A stretch of DNA of 64,000 nucleotides from Mucilaginibacter mallensis. Lineage in GTDB: Bacteria > Bacteroidota > Bacteroidia > Sphingobacteriales > Sphingobacteriaceae. Below, in pieces: positions 1 to 8,140 of this stretch (its first letter is position 1; each line of letters begins with the position of its first letter). Where the stretch lies: assembly GCF_900105165.1 (NCBI RefSeq), contig NZ_LT629740.1, positions 5,208,001-5,272,000 on the forward strand. The letters are read 5' to 3'. The notes under the pieces were generated by a model. The model had not been told where the DNA came from, did not search any database, and saw only the letters and a list, made by a program, of their open reading frames with translations. The translations under genes and the position numbers were made by a program.

Positions 1-1
1 C

Positions 2-1819
2 CTGGTTCCAATTTTAAGTAACTGGATGATAAAAGCCGAGCGTTACCAGCATGGCCATCATGGGCAGATCCACGCGCACGCAGGTGAAGCTTTAGACAGG
101 CAGGAAGAAATCCAGATCAATGAACACCGGCAGGCAGAAACTGAGCATCCGGCGGATAATGATTTCTTTGAAAAAGTAAAATCGCGCTTTATCATCATCA
201 TCAATGCCTTAATGCCGCGTAAAAAGGTGATCATACTGGTTTACCTGTTTTCGGTAATCATACTTGCAGGTATTGGCTTTGTGGTGATAGGTAAGGACAT
301 GATGCCCAAATTAAACAATGGCGAATTCCAGATACGGCTTAAAGAACCTGTAGGCACAAGGCTCGAAGTAACCGAAGATAAATTTAAGCAGGTGCTATCC
401 ATCATCAATAAAACTGTGAATAACCATGTTAAGATCACATCCGGCTATATTGGTTTGGTGCCCAGCAGTTTTGGTAGCAGTAACCTGTATGTGTTTAACA
501 CCGGCACGCACGAGGCCGTTTTACAGGTGAACCTTGATGAGGATTACAAAATAAACATGGATGAGCTGAAGGACGCCCTGCGCAAAAATATAGCGCATGA
601 GCTGCCCGAAATGACCATCACCTTTGAGCCTATCGACATGACCGAAAAGATCATGAGCCAGGGTGCTAACACCCCGATAGAGGTACAGGTTGCCGGTAAG
701 GATATGCAGCAGATTGAAGGTTATGCCAACAAGGTTTTAGCCAAGCTAAAAAAGATCCCTTACCTGCGAGATGTGCAGATAAACCAGCCGCTGAATTATC
801 CTGTAATTGCTATAACGCTCGACAGGTTGAAAGTTGCACAATTGGGCCTGAACGTAAGCGATGTTGCCCGATCCGTAACAGCCAGTACTTCATCAAGCCG
901 CTTTACATTAAAAAACTTGTGGCTCGATCAGAACAACTCCTATACCTACCAGGTACAGGCGCAGATCCCGGAATATATCATGAACTCCATGGATGAGTTA
1001 AAGGAAATACCGCTGGTAAAAGGTCAGAGCAGCCCTACCCTTGCCGATGTTGCCACCTTTAAACAAACAACCGCTCCCGGTGAGTATGACCGTACCGGCC
1101 CGCGTCGTTTTATTACGGTAAGCGCCAACATCTATAAAATGGATTTGGGTACGGCAACCAGCGATGTGCAAAAAGCATTGAAAACAGTGGGCACACCACC
1201 CAAAGGCTTAATCGCGACCATCGGCGGTATGTCAGATTTATTAACCGATACCTTAAACAGTTTACAAAACGGCCTGGGCTTTGCCATCCTGGTGATATTC
1301 TTATTGCTGGCAGCTAATTACCAGTCGTTTAAATTATCGCTTACCGTATTGGTTACTATACCGGCGGTAATATTGGGATCTATAACAGCCTTATTGTTAA
1401 CCGGCTCAACATTAAACCTGCAATCCTACATGGGTATGATCATGTCCACCGGGGTATCTGTTGCTAACGCGATATTAATTGTTACCAATGGCGAAAGCTT
1501 GCGATTAGAGTTTAAAGACGCTACAAAGGCGGCAATCACCAGTGCATCAGTAAGGTTAAGGCCAATACTCATGACCAGCTTTGCCATGATAGCGGGTATG
1601 ATCCCGATGGCATCAGGCATGGGCGAGGCCGGCGAGCAATCGGCACCATTGGGCCGCGCGGTTATCGGCGGTTTATTTGCCTCAACACTGGCAGCATTAT
1701 TCATATTACCACTGGTATTTGCATGGGTTCAAAACAAAACTACTTATGACGAACCATCATTAATGCCGGAAGAAAAAACATCCATAGAAAATTTAAATAC
1801 ATCACATCATGAAATATAG
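2..1819 (+). CDS. RND-family efflux permease, C-terminal part (5' truncated by window edge)
   Basis: The frame is open through the left edge, so only the last 605 residues are visible and the ATG at 26 is internal. RND permeases are inner-membrane proton-driven pumps working with a periplasmic adaptor and an outer-membrane channel. A histidine-rich cytoplasmic stretch (HGHHGQIHAHAG) is followed by a transmembrane helix, a large periplasmic domain beginning near GKDMMPKLNNGEF, and a C-terminal block of hydrophobic helices (LGFAILVIFLLLAANYQSF; MGMIMSTGVSVANAILIV). It overlaps the adaptor gene by 11 bp, so the two are cotranscribed. Permease before adaptor is the reverse of the commonest order. 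Substrate is not determinable; the His-rich loop might suggest metal contact but is not proof. Confidence 0.9.
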   Translation: MVPILSNWMIKAERYQHGHHGQIHAHAGEALDRQEEIQINEHRQAETEHPADNDFFEKVKSRFIIIINALMPRKKVIILVYLFSVIILAGIGFVVIGKDMMPKLNNGEFQIRLKEPVGTRLEVTEDKFKQVLSIINKTVNNHVKITSGYIGLVPSSFGSSNLYVFNTGTHEAVLQVNLDEDYKINMDELKDALRKNIAHELPEMTITFEPIDMTEKIMSQGANTPIEVQVAGKDMQQIEGYANKVLAKLKKIPYLRDVQINQPLNYPVIAITLDRLKVAQLGLNVSDVARSVTASTSSSRFTLKNLWLDQNNSYTYQVQAQIPEYIMNSMDELKEIPLVKGQSSPTLADVATFKQTTAPGEYDRTGPRRFITVSANIYKMDLGTATSDVQKALKTVGTPPKGLIATIGGMSDLLTDTLNSLQNGLGFAILVIFLLLAANYQSFKLSLTVLVTIPAVILGSITALLLTGSTLNLQSYMGMIMSTGVSVANAILIVTNGESLRLEFKDATKAAITSASVRLRPILMTSFAMIAGMIPMASGMGEAGEQSAPLGRAVIGGLFASTLAALFILPLVFAWVQNKTTYDEPSLMPEEKTSIENLNTSHHEI

Positions 1820-2891
1820 ATTTTGTCTATTAATAGTTATTTGCTTATTTTTTGCTGCCTGTGGTGGCAATCAAAAGCCCGTTGACCTAAGCGGTGAAAA
1901 AACGCAGAATGCAACCAAATACCAGTTGGGTACGGTATCAGAAGAAGCACTATCGAGCTCGGCAAAACTGCCGGGGCAATTGGTTCCGTTTAACAATGTT
2001 AACCTTTTCCCGAAAGTAAATGGCTTTGTAAAAGAACTATTTGTTGACCGCGGTTCTGTTGTAAAACAGGGTCAGTTATTAGCCGTGTTAGAAGCACCTG
2101 AAATGGAATCGCAATTACAGGCTGCAAATTCGCGCTATTTACAGGCAGAAGAAAATGCTACTGCCAGCAAAGAAAAATATGCACGTTTAAAAGAAGCCGC
2201 TAAAGAACCCGGCTCTGTATCACCATTAGACCTGGATGATGCCTCATCAAAAATGAAAGCAGACCAGGCCATGGCACAATCCGAACATTCAAACGTGGAA
2301 TCAGTAAGAACAATGCAAGGCTACCTGCGTATATACGCGCCGTTTGATGGGATGATCATCGAACGTAATGTTTCCCCAGGGGCATTGGTATCACCGGGCA
2401 AGGCTACGGATCAGCCAATGTTTATTTTGCAGGATATCCACAAAATGCGCCTGACAGTTGATATACCGGAGGATTATGTAGATAAGGTTGACCTTACCCA
2501 GCCGGTAACCTTCACCTTTAATGCCATGCCGGGTACACCTTACACCGCTAAGATCAGCCGTTCGGCAAACGCGCTGGGCAGCATGCGCTCAGAGGCCATT
2601 GAAATTGATGTGCAAAACAAAAACGGCCAGCTAAAACCCGGCATGTATGCCGAGGTGCAAATCCCAATGGTATCGGGCGCAAAATCATTACTGGTGCCAA
2701 ACAATGCCATCATACGCTCAACCGAACATGAGTATGTAATAGCGGTAAACGATGGTAAAGCCAACTTAGTTAACGTAAAAGAAGGCCTTGCCAGCAGCGA
2801 TTCAACCGAAGTATTCGGCAATTTAAAAGCAGGTGATAAAATCGTACTACACGGCAATGATGAGATCAAGCAGGGAGATAGTATAAATTAA
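1809..2891 (+). CDS. RND efflux periplasmic adaptor subunit (membrane fusion lipoprotein)
   Basis: A 360-residue HlyD/AcrA-type adaptor that links an inner-membrane RND pump to an outer-membrane channel. The N-terminus is a lipoprotein signal with lipobox FAAC, Cys18 being the lipidated residue. The order of parts is typical: a barrel-sandwich half motif (LPGQLVPFNNVNLFPKVNGF), a helical hairpin rich in Ala/Glu/Lys near residues 95-165, the second lipoyl half (LRIYAPFDGMIIERNVSPG), then beta-barrel and membrane-proximal domains. It begins inside the permease gene, so expression is coupled. No outer-membrane factor follows in the window. A GC-rich hairpin with a T tail lies just downstream. 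Confidence 0.92.
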   Translation: MKYRFCLLIVICLFFAACGGNQKPVDLSGEKTQNATKYQLGTVSEEALSSSAKLPGQLVPFNNVNLFPKVNGFVKELFVDRGSVVKQGQLLAVLEAPEMESQLQAANSRYLQAEENATASKEKYARLKEAAKEPGSVSPLDLDDASSKMKADQAMAQSEHSNVESVRTMQGYLRIYAPFDGMIIERNVSPGALVSPGKATDQPMFILQDIHKMRLTVDIPEDYVDKVDLTQPVTFTFNAMPGTPYTAKISRSANALGSMRSEAIEIDVQNKNGQLKPGMYAEVQIPMVSGAKSLLVPNNAIIRSTEHEYVIAVNDGKANLVNVKEGLASSDSTEVFGNLKAGDKIVLHGNDEIKQGDSIN

Positions 2892-2921
2892 GAGCTGAGT
2901 TTTATTGTTTTTTGTTTTACT

Positions 2922-2955
2922 AACCAGGCGGCCCCATAAGGGCCGTTTGGTTTTT
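2922..2955 (+). terminator. Rho-independent terminator after the RND operon
   Basis: Imperfect stem AACCAggCGGCCC / GGGCCGtttGGTT with a CATAA loop and a TTTTT run, 30 bp after the adaptor stop codon. Confidence 0.75.
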
Positions 2956-2974
2956 AGAAGGATTTTTTTTAAAA

Positions 2975-3320
2975 CCTCTTTCCGCCGCAGGCGAAGAGAG
3001 GGTGGTCGGGCGAAGCAAAGACCGGGTGAGTCGGCGGAGCGCGTTGAAGTTCCGCGTTAGGGATTGAAACGGATACCAGCCACGTGACTAAGGCCTTGTG
3101 CAGTATGAGTGGAAAGCCCGGGCCGCAGGCAACGCCCAAATTGTCAGAACCCGAATTTATAGAATTAAAGAATTTTTGAAATTTTGTTCATTTGAAAAAT
3201 TCATAAAATTCCGGTTCAGACAATTGGCTGATAAATAAAGGCAGCATAAACGCGCTCCGCCGACTCACCCCGACTACGCTTCGCTGGTCGACCCTCTCTG
3301 CCGCAAGCGGCAAAGAGGGT
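2975..3320 (+). repeat. Interspersed palindromic repeat, family A, copy 1 (fullest)
   Basis: About 345 bp with inverted ends: a left arm containing GAGAGGGTGG and GTGAGTCGGCGGAGCGCG, and a right arm containing CGCGCTCCGCCGACTCACC and CCCTCTCTGCCG. Inside is a conserved block running from GCGTTAGGGATTG to GGCAACGCCC, whose ends can pair (GCGTT/AACGC), and then a second inverted repeat beginning AATTGTCAGAACC and ending GGTTCAGACAATT. Related copies occur at 19021, 35853 and 37246. No plausible gene lies in it. It fills most of the gap between 2892 and 3425. Confidence 0.85.
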
Positions 3321-3425
3321 AAATACAATATTTATAAGGCAACTTAGCTCCATTATCATCCGTCTTCCCAATAGTTATCAAACAAAAATTAACTTAATAT
3401 TGTATCTATTCTAACCACACCATCA

Positions 3426-4280
3426 ATGAAATCGATCATGAAAAAACTATTCCTTTTCGCTTTACTAGTTTTATGCGGAGGCTTTGCTTTTAGTCAGAGC
3501 AAAATGGCTTGCTGCAAACAGTCGGCTACGGAGCAATTTGCAATGCTGGCATCCAATAAAAAGTTTGTGATGTCGCACCCAAAACCGTTGCCCATACATT
3601 TCCAGAGCAGCATTGGCAAAGCCATTACTTATACTACGCCCGATGGCAAAACAGCCGATGCTTATGAGCTAAAGGCAAAAACACCTACTAATAATTACCT
3701 GCTGGTAGTTCATGAGTACTTTGGCCTTAATGATTATGTAAAGCGCGAATCGGAGCGGATATATAATGCGCTGGGCAATGTAAATATTATAGACCTTGAC
3801 CTATACGATGGTAAATCAACAGACGACCGTGCCGAAGCGGGTAAACTGATGCAGGCTGTTAAAGAGGATCGCGCTATTGCTATTATAAAAGGCGCCATAG
3901 CTTATGCAGGTCCTAAAGCGCATATTGCTACTTTGGGCTGGTGCTTTGGCGGTGGCTGGAGCTTGCAAACTGCCTTACTTGCAGGCGACCAAACTGTGGC
4001 ATGTGTTATGTATTATGGTATGCCCGAACAGGATATAAACCGTTTAAAAACTTTGCATAGCGATGTATTAGGCAATTTCGGCAATAAGGACCAGTGGATA
4101 AACCCAAAAGTAGTCGCCAAATTTGCTGATGACATGAAAGCAGCCGGCAAAAATCTATACCTGCACCAGTATGATGCCGACCATGCGTTCGCTAATCCAA
4201 GCGGCCCAAATTCAAATCCCACAGCTACCGCTGATGCCAATAAAAACACTTTAGCTTATTTAAAGGCAAGGCTGAAATAG
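3426..4280 (+). CDS. Exported dienelactone hydrolase family protein
   Basis: A 284-residue alpha/beta hydrolase with an N-terminal signal peptide (MKKLFLFALLVLCGGFAFSQ), so probably periplasmic. An alternative start at 3438 removes only four residues. The nucleophile motif GWCFGG has Cys rather than Ser, as in dienelactone hydrolases; the acid is probably Asp in GNKDQW and the base His in DADHAFANP. Family members hydrolyse dienelactones and related esters, but many such exported paralogues have no known substrate. It stands alone, preceded by a repeat and followed by a hairpin spacer. Confidence 0.88.
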   Translation: MKSIMKKLFLFALLVLCGGFAFSQSKMACCKQSATEQFAMLASNKKFVMSHPKPLPIHFQSSIGKAITYTTPDGKTADAYELKAKTPTNNYLLVVHEYFGLNDYVKRESERIYNALGNVNIIDLDLYDGKSTDDRAEAGKLMQAVKEDRAIAIIKGAIAYAGPKAHIATLGWCFGGGWSLQTALLAGDQTVACVMYYGMPEQDINRLKTLHSDVLGNFGNKDQWINPKVVAKFADDMKAAGKNLYLHQYDADHAFANPSGPNSNPTATADANKNTLAYLKARLK

Positions 4281-4284
4281 GCTT

Positions 4285-4372
4285 TATAGTTGATAGTTCA
4301 TGATTCATAGCCGGATGAAATTTGTTTTGACGGTTTGCTATGAACTATCAACCATGAACTATCAACTTTTTC
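4285..4372. repeat. Intergenic hairpin built from repeated words
   Basis: Left arm GTTGATAGTTCATGATTCATAG faces two right-hand copies of CTATGAACTATCAAC and CATGAACTATCAAC. It lies between the hydrolase and the flippase-like gene. Similar word-permuted hairpins occur in other spacers of the window. Confidence 0.6.
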
Positions 4373-4378
4373 GTAACA

Positions 4379-5374
4379 TTGCACAAAAAAACCTGCCGTT
4401 TGACTGCATCTGCAAAAAAACTCTTTTCTTTTCTGCTTAAAGCCTCCATAGTGGTTTTGGCTTTTGTTTTTATATATCACCAATATTTAGAAAAGGGCGA
4501 CAAGCTAAAGCAATTTGAAACACTCATAACAGCAATAGATCATACCAAGGTTGCTATCGTAATGTCGGTAGTTGTGGTACTGATGCTGGTGAATTGGTCG
4601 TTGGAGTCGTTTAAATGGCAATATTTAACGCGAAAGTTGGTAAACATTTCAGCCTGGGAATCCATCGAAGCGGTTTTTTGCGGTTTAACGTGGGCCGTTT
4701 TTACCCCCAATCGTATAGGCGAATATGCGGGTCGTGTACTGTTTTTACCGAACCGTAAACGCATACATGGCGTATTTGCCATGGCAGTGGGCGCATTCGC
4801 ACAAAATACGGTTACCAATGTGGTGGGTTTGGGCGCTTTACTGTGGTTTTTGTACACTTTTATACACCTTAATATTTGGTTATATATAGGTATTGTAATA
4901 GTTTCTGTAGTTTTTTCCCTATTCCTGTGTATCTTTTATTTTCATATTAAGTGGCTGGTCAATATTCTGGATCACATCCCGTATATTAAAAAATATCACC
5001 GTTTTTTTGACATTATGCAGCGTTACAAAAAGCAGGAACTCATTAATATTATGTTCTTTTGCCTTACGCGGTATACGGTTTTTTCATTTCAGTATTACCT
5101 TATTATTCACCTGCTTATACCTGTGATCCCAATATTTGAGGTACTGCCATTGATATTTGTTTTCTTTTTTATCCAGTCGGCCTTGCCCTCGCTGGATCTG
5201 CTGGATATTGGCGTGCGCGGTACTGCCGCTACCCTGCTTTTTGTGCATGTAACCAATCAATCTGTAGCTGTAATTGTTACCGTATCGCTAATATGGTTCA
5301 TAAACTTAATTATTCCTGCTATTTTAGGCTCCGTATTTGTTTTTAATCTTAAATTCTTTGATCGTAATTCATAG
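4379..5374 (+). CDS. Flippase-like integral membrane protein (lysylphosphatidylglycerol synthase transmembrane/UPF0104 type)
   Basis: A 331-residue protein with about eight hydrophobic segments. The stretch FTPNRIGEYAGRVLFLPNR resembles the conserved loop of the LPG_synthase_TM family (the flippase part of MprF-like proteins). No ATG precedes the conserved region; a stop codon at 4355 limits the upstream end, so TTG at 4379 is the best start, with TTG 4397 as an alternative. It overlaps the following GT2 gene by up to 38 bp, suggesting a two-gene unit handling a lipid-linked envelope molecule. The substrate cannot be told from sequence. Confidence 0.75.
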   Translation: MHKKTCRLTASAKKLFSFLLKASIVVLAFVFIYHQYLEKGDKLKQFETLITAIDHTKVAIVMSVVVVLMLVNWSLESFKWQYLTRKLVNISAWESIEAVFCGLTWAVFTPNRIGEYAGRVLFLPNRKRIHGVFAMAVGAFAQNTVTNVVGLGALLWFLYTFIHLNIWLYIGIVIVSVVFSLFLCIFYFHIKWLVNILDHIPYIKKYHRFFDIMQRYKKQELINIMFFCLTRYTVFSFQYYLIIHLLIPVIPIFEVLPLIFVFFFIQSALPSLDLLDIGVRGTAATLLFVHVTNQSVAVIVTVSLIWFINLIIPAILGSVFVFNLKFFDRNS

Positions 5375-6488
5375 TACTATTTCTTTATTACTTACAGGCT
5401 TATACCTGCTGGTACTTATCTACCTTATTCGTGGCTGGTCTAACTTAAAACGACCACAGTTAAAGCCTATCAACTTTAAAACCAAGGTTACCATACTTAT
5501 AGCTGCGCGTGATGAGGAAGAAAAAATAGCGCTTACCATTAATGATATCTTAGCGCAGGACTACCCAAAAGAGCTGACTGAAATCATCATTGTTGATGAT
5601 CACTCCACCGATCGCACTGCCGAGATCATTCTGAGCTATGCAGATCAGGGGGTTAAGTTATTGCAATTGAAAGAGGATAAACCGCTCAACTCCTATAAAA
5701 AGAAAGCCATTGCCACCGCCATTGGCCTATCAACCGGCGACCTGATGGTGGCCACCGATGCTGATTGCCGTATGGGCTCAAAATGGTTATCATCGGTAGT
5801 AAATTATTACGAGACAAAGCAGCCGGTCATGATTTCATCTCCGGTAACTTATTTTGAGGAAAAGAGCTTATTTGAGCGCCTGCAAACACTGGAGTTTGGT
5901 TACCTAGTGGCTATGGGCGCTTCGTTTATAGGCAATAACCGAGCATCAACCTGTAACGGGGCCAATTTTGCTTACCGCAAGGATGTATTTTACGAAGTCG
6001 GCGGTTTTAAAGGTATCGATGACCTGGCATCGGGCGATGATGAACTTTTACTGCAAAAAGTGGCAGAGCGTTACCCAGGTAAAATTGGCTTCTTAAAACT
6101 TAGTGATGCCATAGTTTACACACACGCCAAGCATACCTTAGGCGAATTTTTAAATCAGCGCCGCCGCTGGGCCTCTAAATCAACAAAATATAAAGATAAA
6201 AAGGTAGTGGCGCTGGCAGTGGGCATCTGGCTGTTCAATGTATCGTTATTGGTGAATGCCGGCCTGAGCTTTTACAACATTTGCTTTTTTAAGCTGTTCC
6301 TTACCCAATTCTTGTTAAAATTTATTTTTGAAGCGATATTCCTGTTGCCTGTATTCACTTTCTTTAAACGCCTGCAACTGGTTTGGCTGCTTATTTTGCT
6401 GTCGCCGATACATATCATTTATTTTGTGTATGTAGGATTGATAGGCAACACCCGCAAGTACGTTTGGAAGGGGCGGACGGTTAGGTAA
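5337..6488 (+). CDS. Glycosyltransferase family 2, membrane-anchored
   Basis: About 383 residues. An N-terminal membrane helix is followed by a GT2 domain with IIVDDHSTD (nucleotide binding), the metal-binding ATDADC, GDDELLL, and QRRRWASK, matching the processive-type Q(Q/R)RRW signature. Four further hydrophobic helices close the protein. It probably adds sugar to a lipid or extends a polysaccharide. The start is uncertain: there is no ATG before the catalytic core, leaving TTG at 5337 or 5358. The overlap with the upstream membrane gene argues for co-translation. Confidence 0.85.
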   Translation: MFLILNSLIVIHSTISLLLTGLYLLVLIYLIRGWSNLKRPQLKPINFKTKVTILIAARDEEEKIALTINDILAQDYPKELTEIIIVDDHSTDRTAEIILSYADQGVKLLQLKEDKPLNSYKKKAIATAIGLSTGDLMVATDADCRMGSKWLSSVVNYYETKQPVMISSPVTYFEEKSLFERLQTLEFGYLVAMGASFIGNNRASTCNGANFAYRKDVFYEVGGFKGIDDLASGDDELLLQKVAERYPGKIGFLKLSDAIVYTHAKHTLGEFLNQRRRWASKSTKYKDKKVVALAVGIWLFNVSLLVNAGLSFYNICFFKLFLTQFLLKFIFEAIFLLPVFTFFKRLQLVWLLILLSPIHIIYFVYVGLIGNTRKYVWKGRTVR

Positions 6489-6660
6489 GAACAGTTAACA
6501 GATCGATCACGAAACATTCTGAAAGATTTTCATTCCCTCCCGTGGGAGTGGAGCGGCTCTCGCGCATTTCAGGTTTATCTCAATCCCTACATATACCACT
6601 GCTATTTTGTTAATAACAACTATAAGTAGCGTAAATACAACCATAAGTATTTGTATTTTT

Positions 6661-6691
6661 TTGATTCTGGAAATGAAGCCGGATACCTTTG
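6661..6691 (+). promoter_or_regulatory. Putative promoter of the XRE/pentapeptide gene
   Basis: TTG at 6661 and TACCTTTG at 6684-6691, 20 bp apart, match the Bacteroidota -33/-7 pattern. The predicted transcript starts shortly before the ATG at 6725, and the -7 box overlaps an apparent in-frame TTG start that would otherwise extend the gene. Confidence 0.55.
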
Positions 6692-6724
6692 CATTGTCGA
6701 AAGATTATTAAAAAGACAGTACCT

Positions 6725-7675
6725 ATGTTAAACACTAAAATGATCGGCAATAGAATTGCCGAAGCACGAAAGAAAAAAAATATTTCCCAAGCGCAACTTG
6801 CTCAATTTCTATTTATAAGCCCCCAAGCCGTTGGAAAATGGGAACGGGGAGAATCAAGTCCTGATATCATTACTTTTAACCGGCTTTCGGAAATTCTGGA
6901 TGTTGACCTGAACTATTTTTCAGAAAATTTCCAATCAGCGGGCGATGAAACGCCTTCAAATATGCCCATTGACAGTACCAGCGACAATGAGCAAGCGACA
7001 CATGAGCTTGCTAACCTCTCCGGCACACAGGAGCGCCAGGTGCGGATAAACCTCACTGCAGTTAATCTGCAAGAGAGTGACTTCGCGGGCGTTATTTTAC
7101 ACAAAGGAAAATTCAAGACGAGCCCGTTGTGGCGTGCCGACTTTGCTGGCGCCGACTTGACCGGTAGCTCCTTTGAGGCGAGCGATGCCCGTGAAGCTAA
7201 TTTTGATGGTGTAAATCTAACAGACTGCACCTTTTCCGCCACCAACCTTGCGGATGCGAGCTTCCGCAAATCCGTACTTGTACGTACCGACTTCAATAAG
7301 TCGTCGCTGGTCGGAACAAAATTTACAGATGTAAAACTGACCGGCGTGAAGTTGACCATGCTCGACCTTAGAAAAACAATCTTTGAGAACTGTATTTTTA
7401 ACGGCGTGGATTTCAAATATTCCGACCTGCGAGGAATGCATTTTGACGGGCATACCTTCATTGGTGTACAATTTGAAAAGTCTGCACTGAATGATGTTTC
7501 GTTTACGGGAGCGACGCTCAGGAACGTATCGTTCCGCCTACCCTTTTCCGTGACAAATAAATCTTACCGTGCCTTCAAAACCGTCTGTTTTGACGGCGCG
7601 ATGATGGATAAGCTGACCTATGCTGCGCTTAAAGGCCTATGGGTTGTCGATTTGTCAAAGGTTACAGTTATATAA
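6725..7675 (+). CDS. XRE-family helix-turn-helix regulator fused to pentapeptide repeats
   Basis: 316 residues from ATG 6725. Residues 1-65 form an XRE helix-turn-helix (IAEARKKKNISQAQLAQF, then AVGKWERGESSPD). From about residue 120 on are pentapeptide repeats of the A(D/N)LXX kind (ADFAGADLTGSSFEAS, FDGVNLTDCTFSATNLADAS), which fold into a right-handed beta-helix. The HTH implies DNA binding; the helix may act in ligand or protein binding. It sits 12 bp before a ruined ABC ATPase, so it may once have controlled a transporter. The domain pairing is more familiar to me from Firmicutes, hinting at transfer, but this is inference. Confidence 0.85.
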   Translation: MLNTKMIGNRIAEARKKKNISQAQLAQFLFISPQAVGKWERGESSPDIITFNRLSEILDVDLNYFSENFQSAGDETPSNMPIDSTSDNEQATHELANLSGTQERQVRINLTAVNLQESDFAGVILHKGKFKTSPLWRADFAGADLTGSSFEASDAREANFDGVNLTDCTFSATNLADASFRKSVLVRTDFNKSSLVGTKFTDVKLTGVKLTMLDLRKTIFENCIFNGVDFKYSDLRGMHFDGHTFIGVQFEKSALNDVSFTGATLRNVSFRLPFSVTNKSYRAFKTVCFDGAMMDKLTYAALKGLWVVDLSKVTVI

Positions 7676-7687
7676 AGAGGAAAGCAT

Positions 7688-7840
7688 ATGCAAAACGACT
7701 CGATCCAGGTGAAAGGACTGCAAAAGTCCTACAGGCAGCTTAATGCCCTGAAGGGCGTAGATTTCGAGGGCGAAAAGCGCAGTATTTTCGCCCTGCCTGG
7801 CTCCAACGCTGCGGACAAGACAGCGACTATGTTGCCTTAA
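7688..7840 (+). pseudogene. Remnant of an ABC transporter ATP-binding subunit (first 50 codons)
   Basis: An ATG after a GAGGAAAG ribosome-binding-like site opens a 50-codon frame with the normal start of an ABC ATPase (IQVKGLQKSYRQLNALKGVDF). Its Walker A reads GSNAADKTAT where GSNGAGKTTT is expected: two invariant glycines are lost, and a stop codon follows six codons after the lysine. The signature motif, Walker B and the rest are absent, and the next 300 bp are AT-rich without coding pattern. A non-functional remnant is the simplest reading. Confidence 0.8.
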
Positions 7841-8140
7841 AGCCAGGCAGCTTACAACCATCGATTAGCCCGCCCATCATTCCCCCGGTTGATCTGTAAA
7901 GTAGCAGTGAGGGCTTTATAAACTAAAATTCATTGCTTCCTTAAAACAATCTACACAACCTATTGCTTTTACTCCTATAAAGAATAAATATTTGATATGT
8001 TATAATATATTATCATGATATTTATACTAACCAATCCTATATTATTACAACCACAGGTTTAAATACACTTTTTTATAAAAATCAAAAAGGACTGTTTTTA
8101 GAAATAATTTGTTTTATTTTAGGGAACCCTATTAAAAGAA
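7841..8140. other. AT-rich intergenic region
   Basis: 300 bp, strongly AT-rich toward 8100, with no coding frame, RNA or clear repeat. It probably holds the promoter of the SpoIIE phosphatase gene, but I see no good TTG-N19-TAnnTTTG match. Confidence 0.5.
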
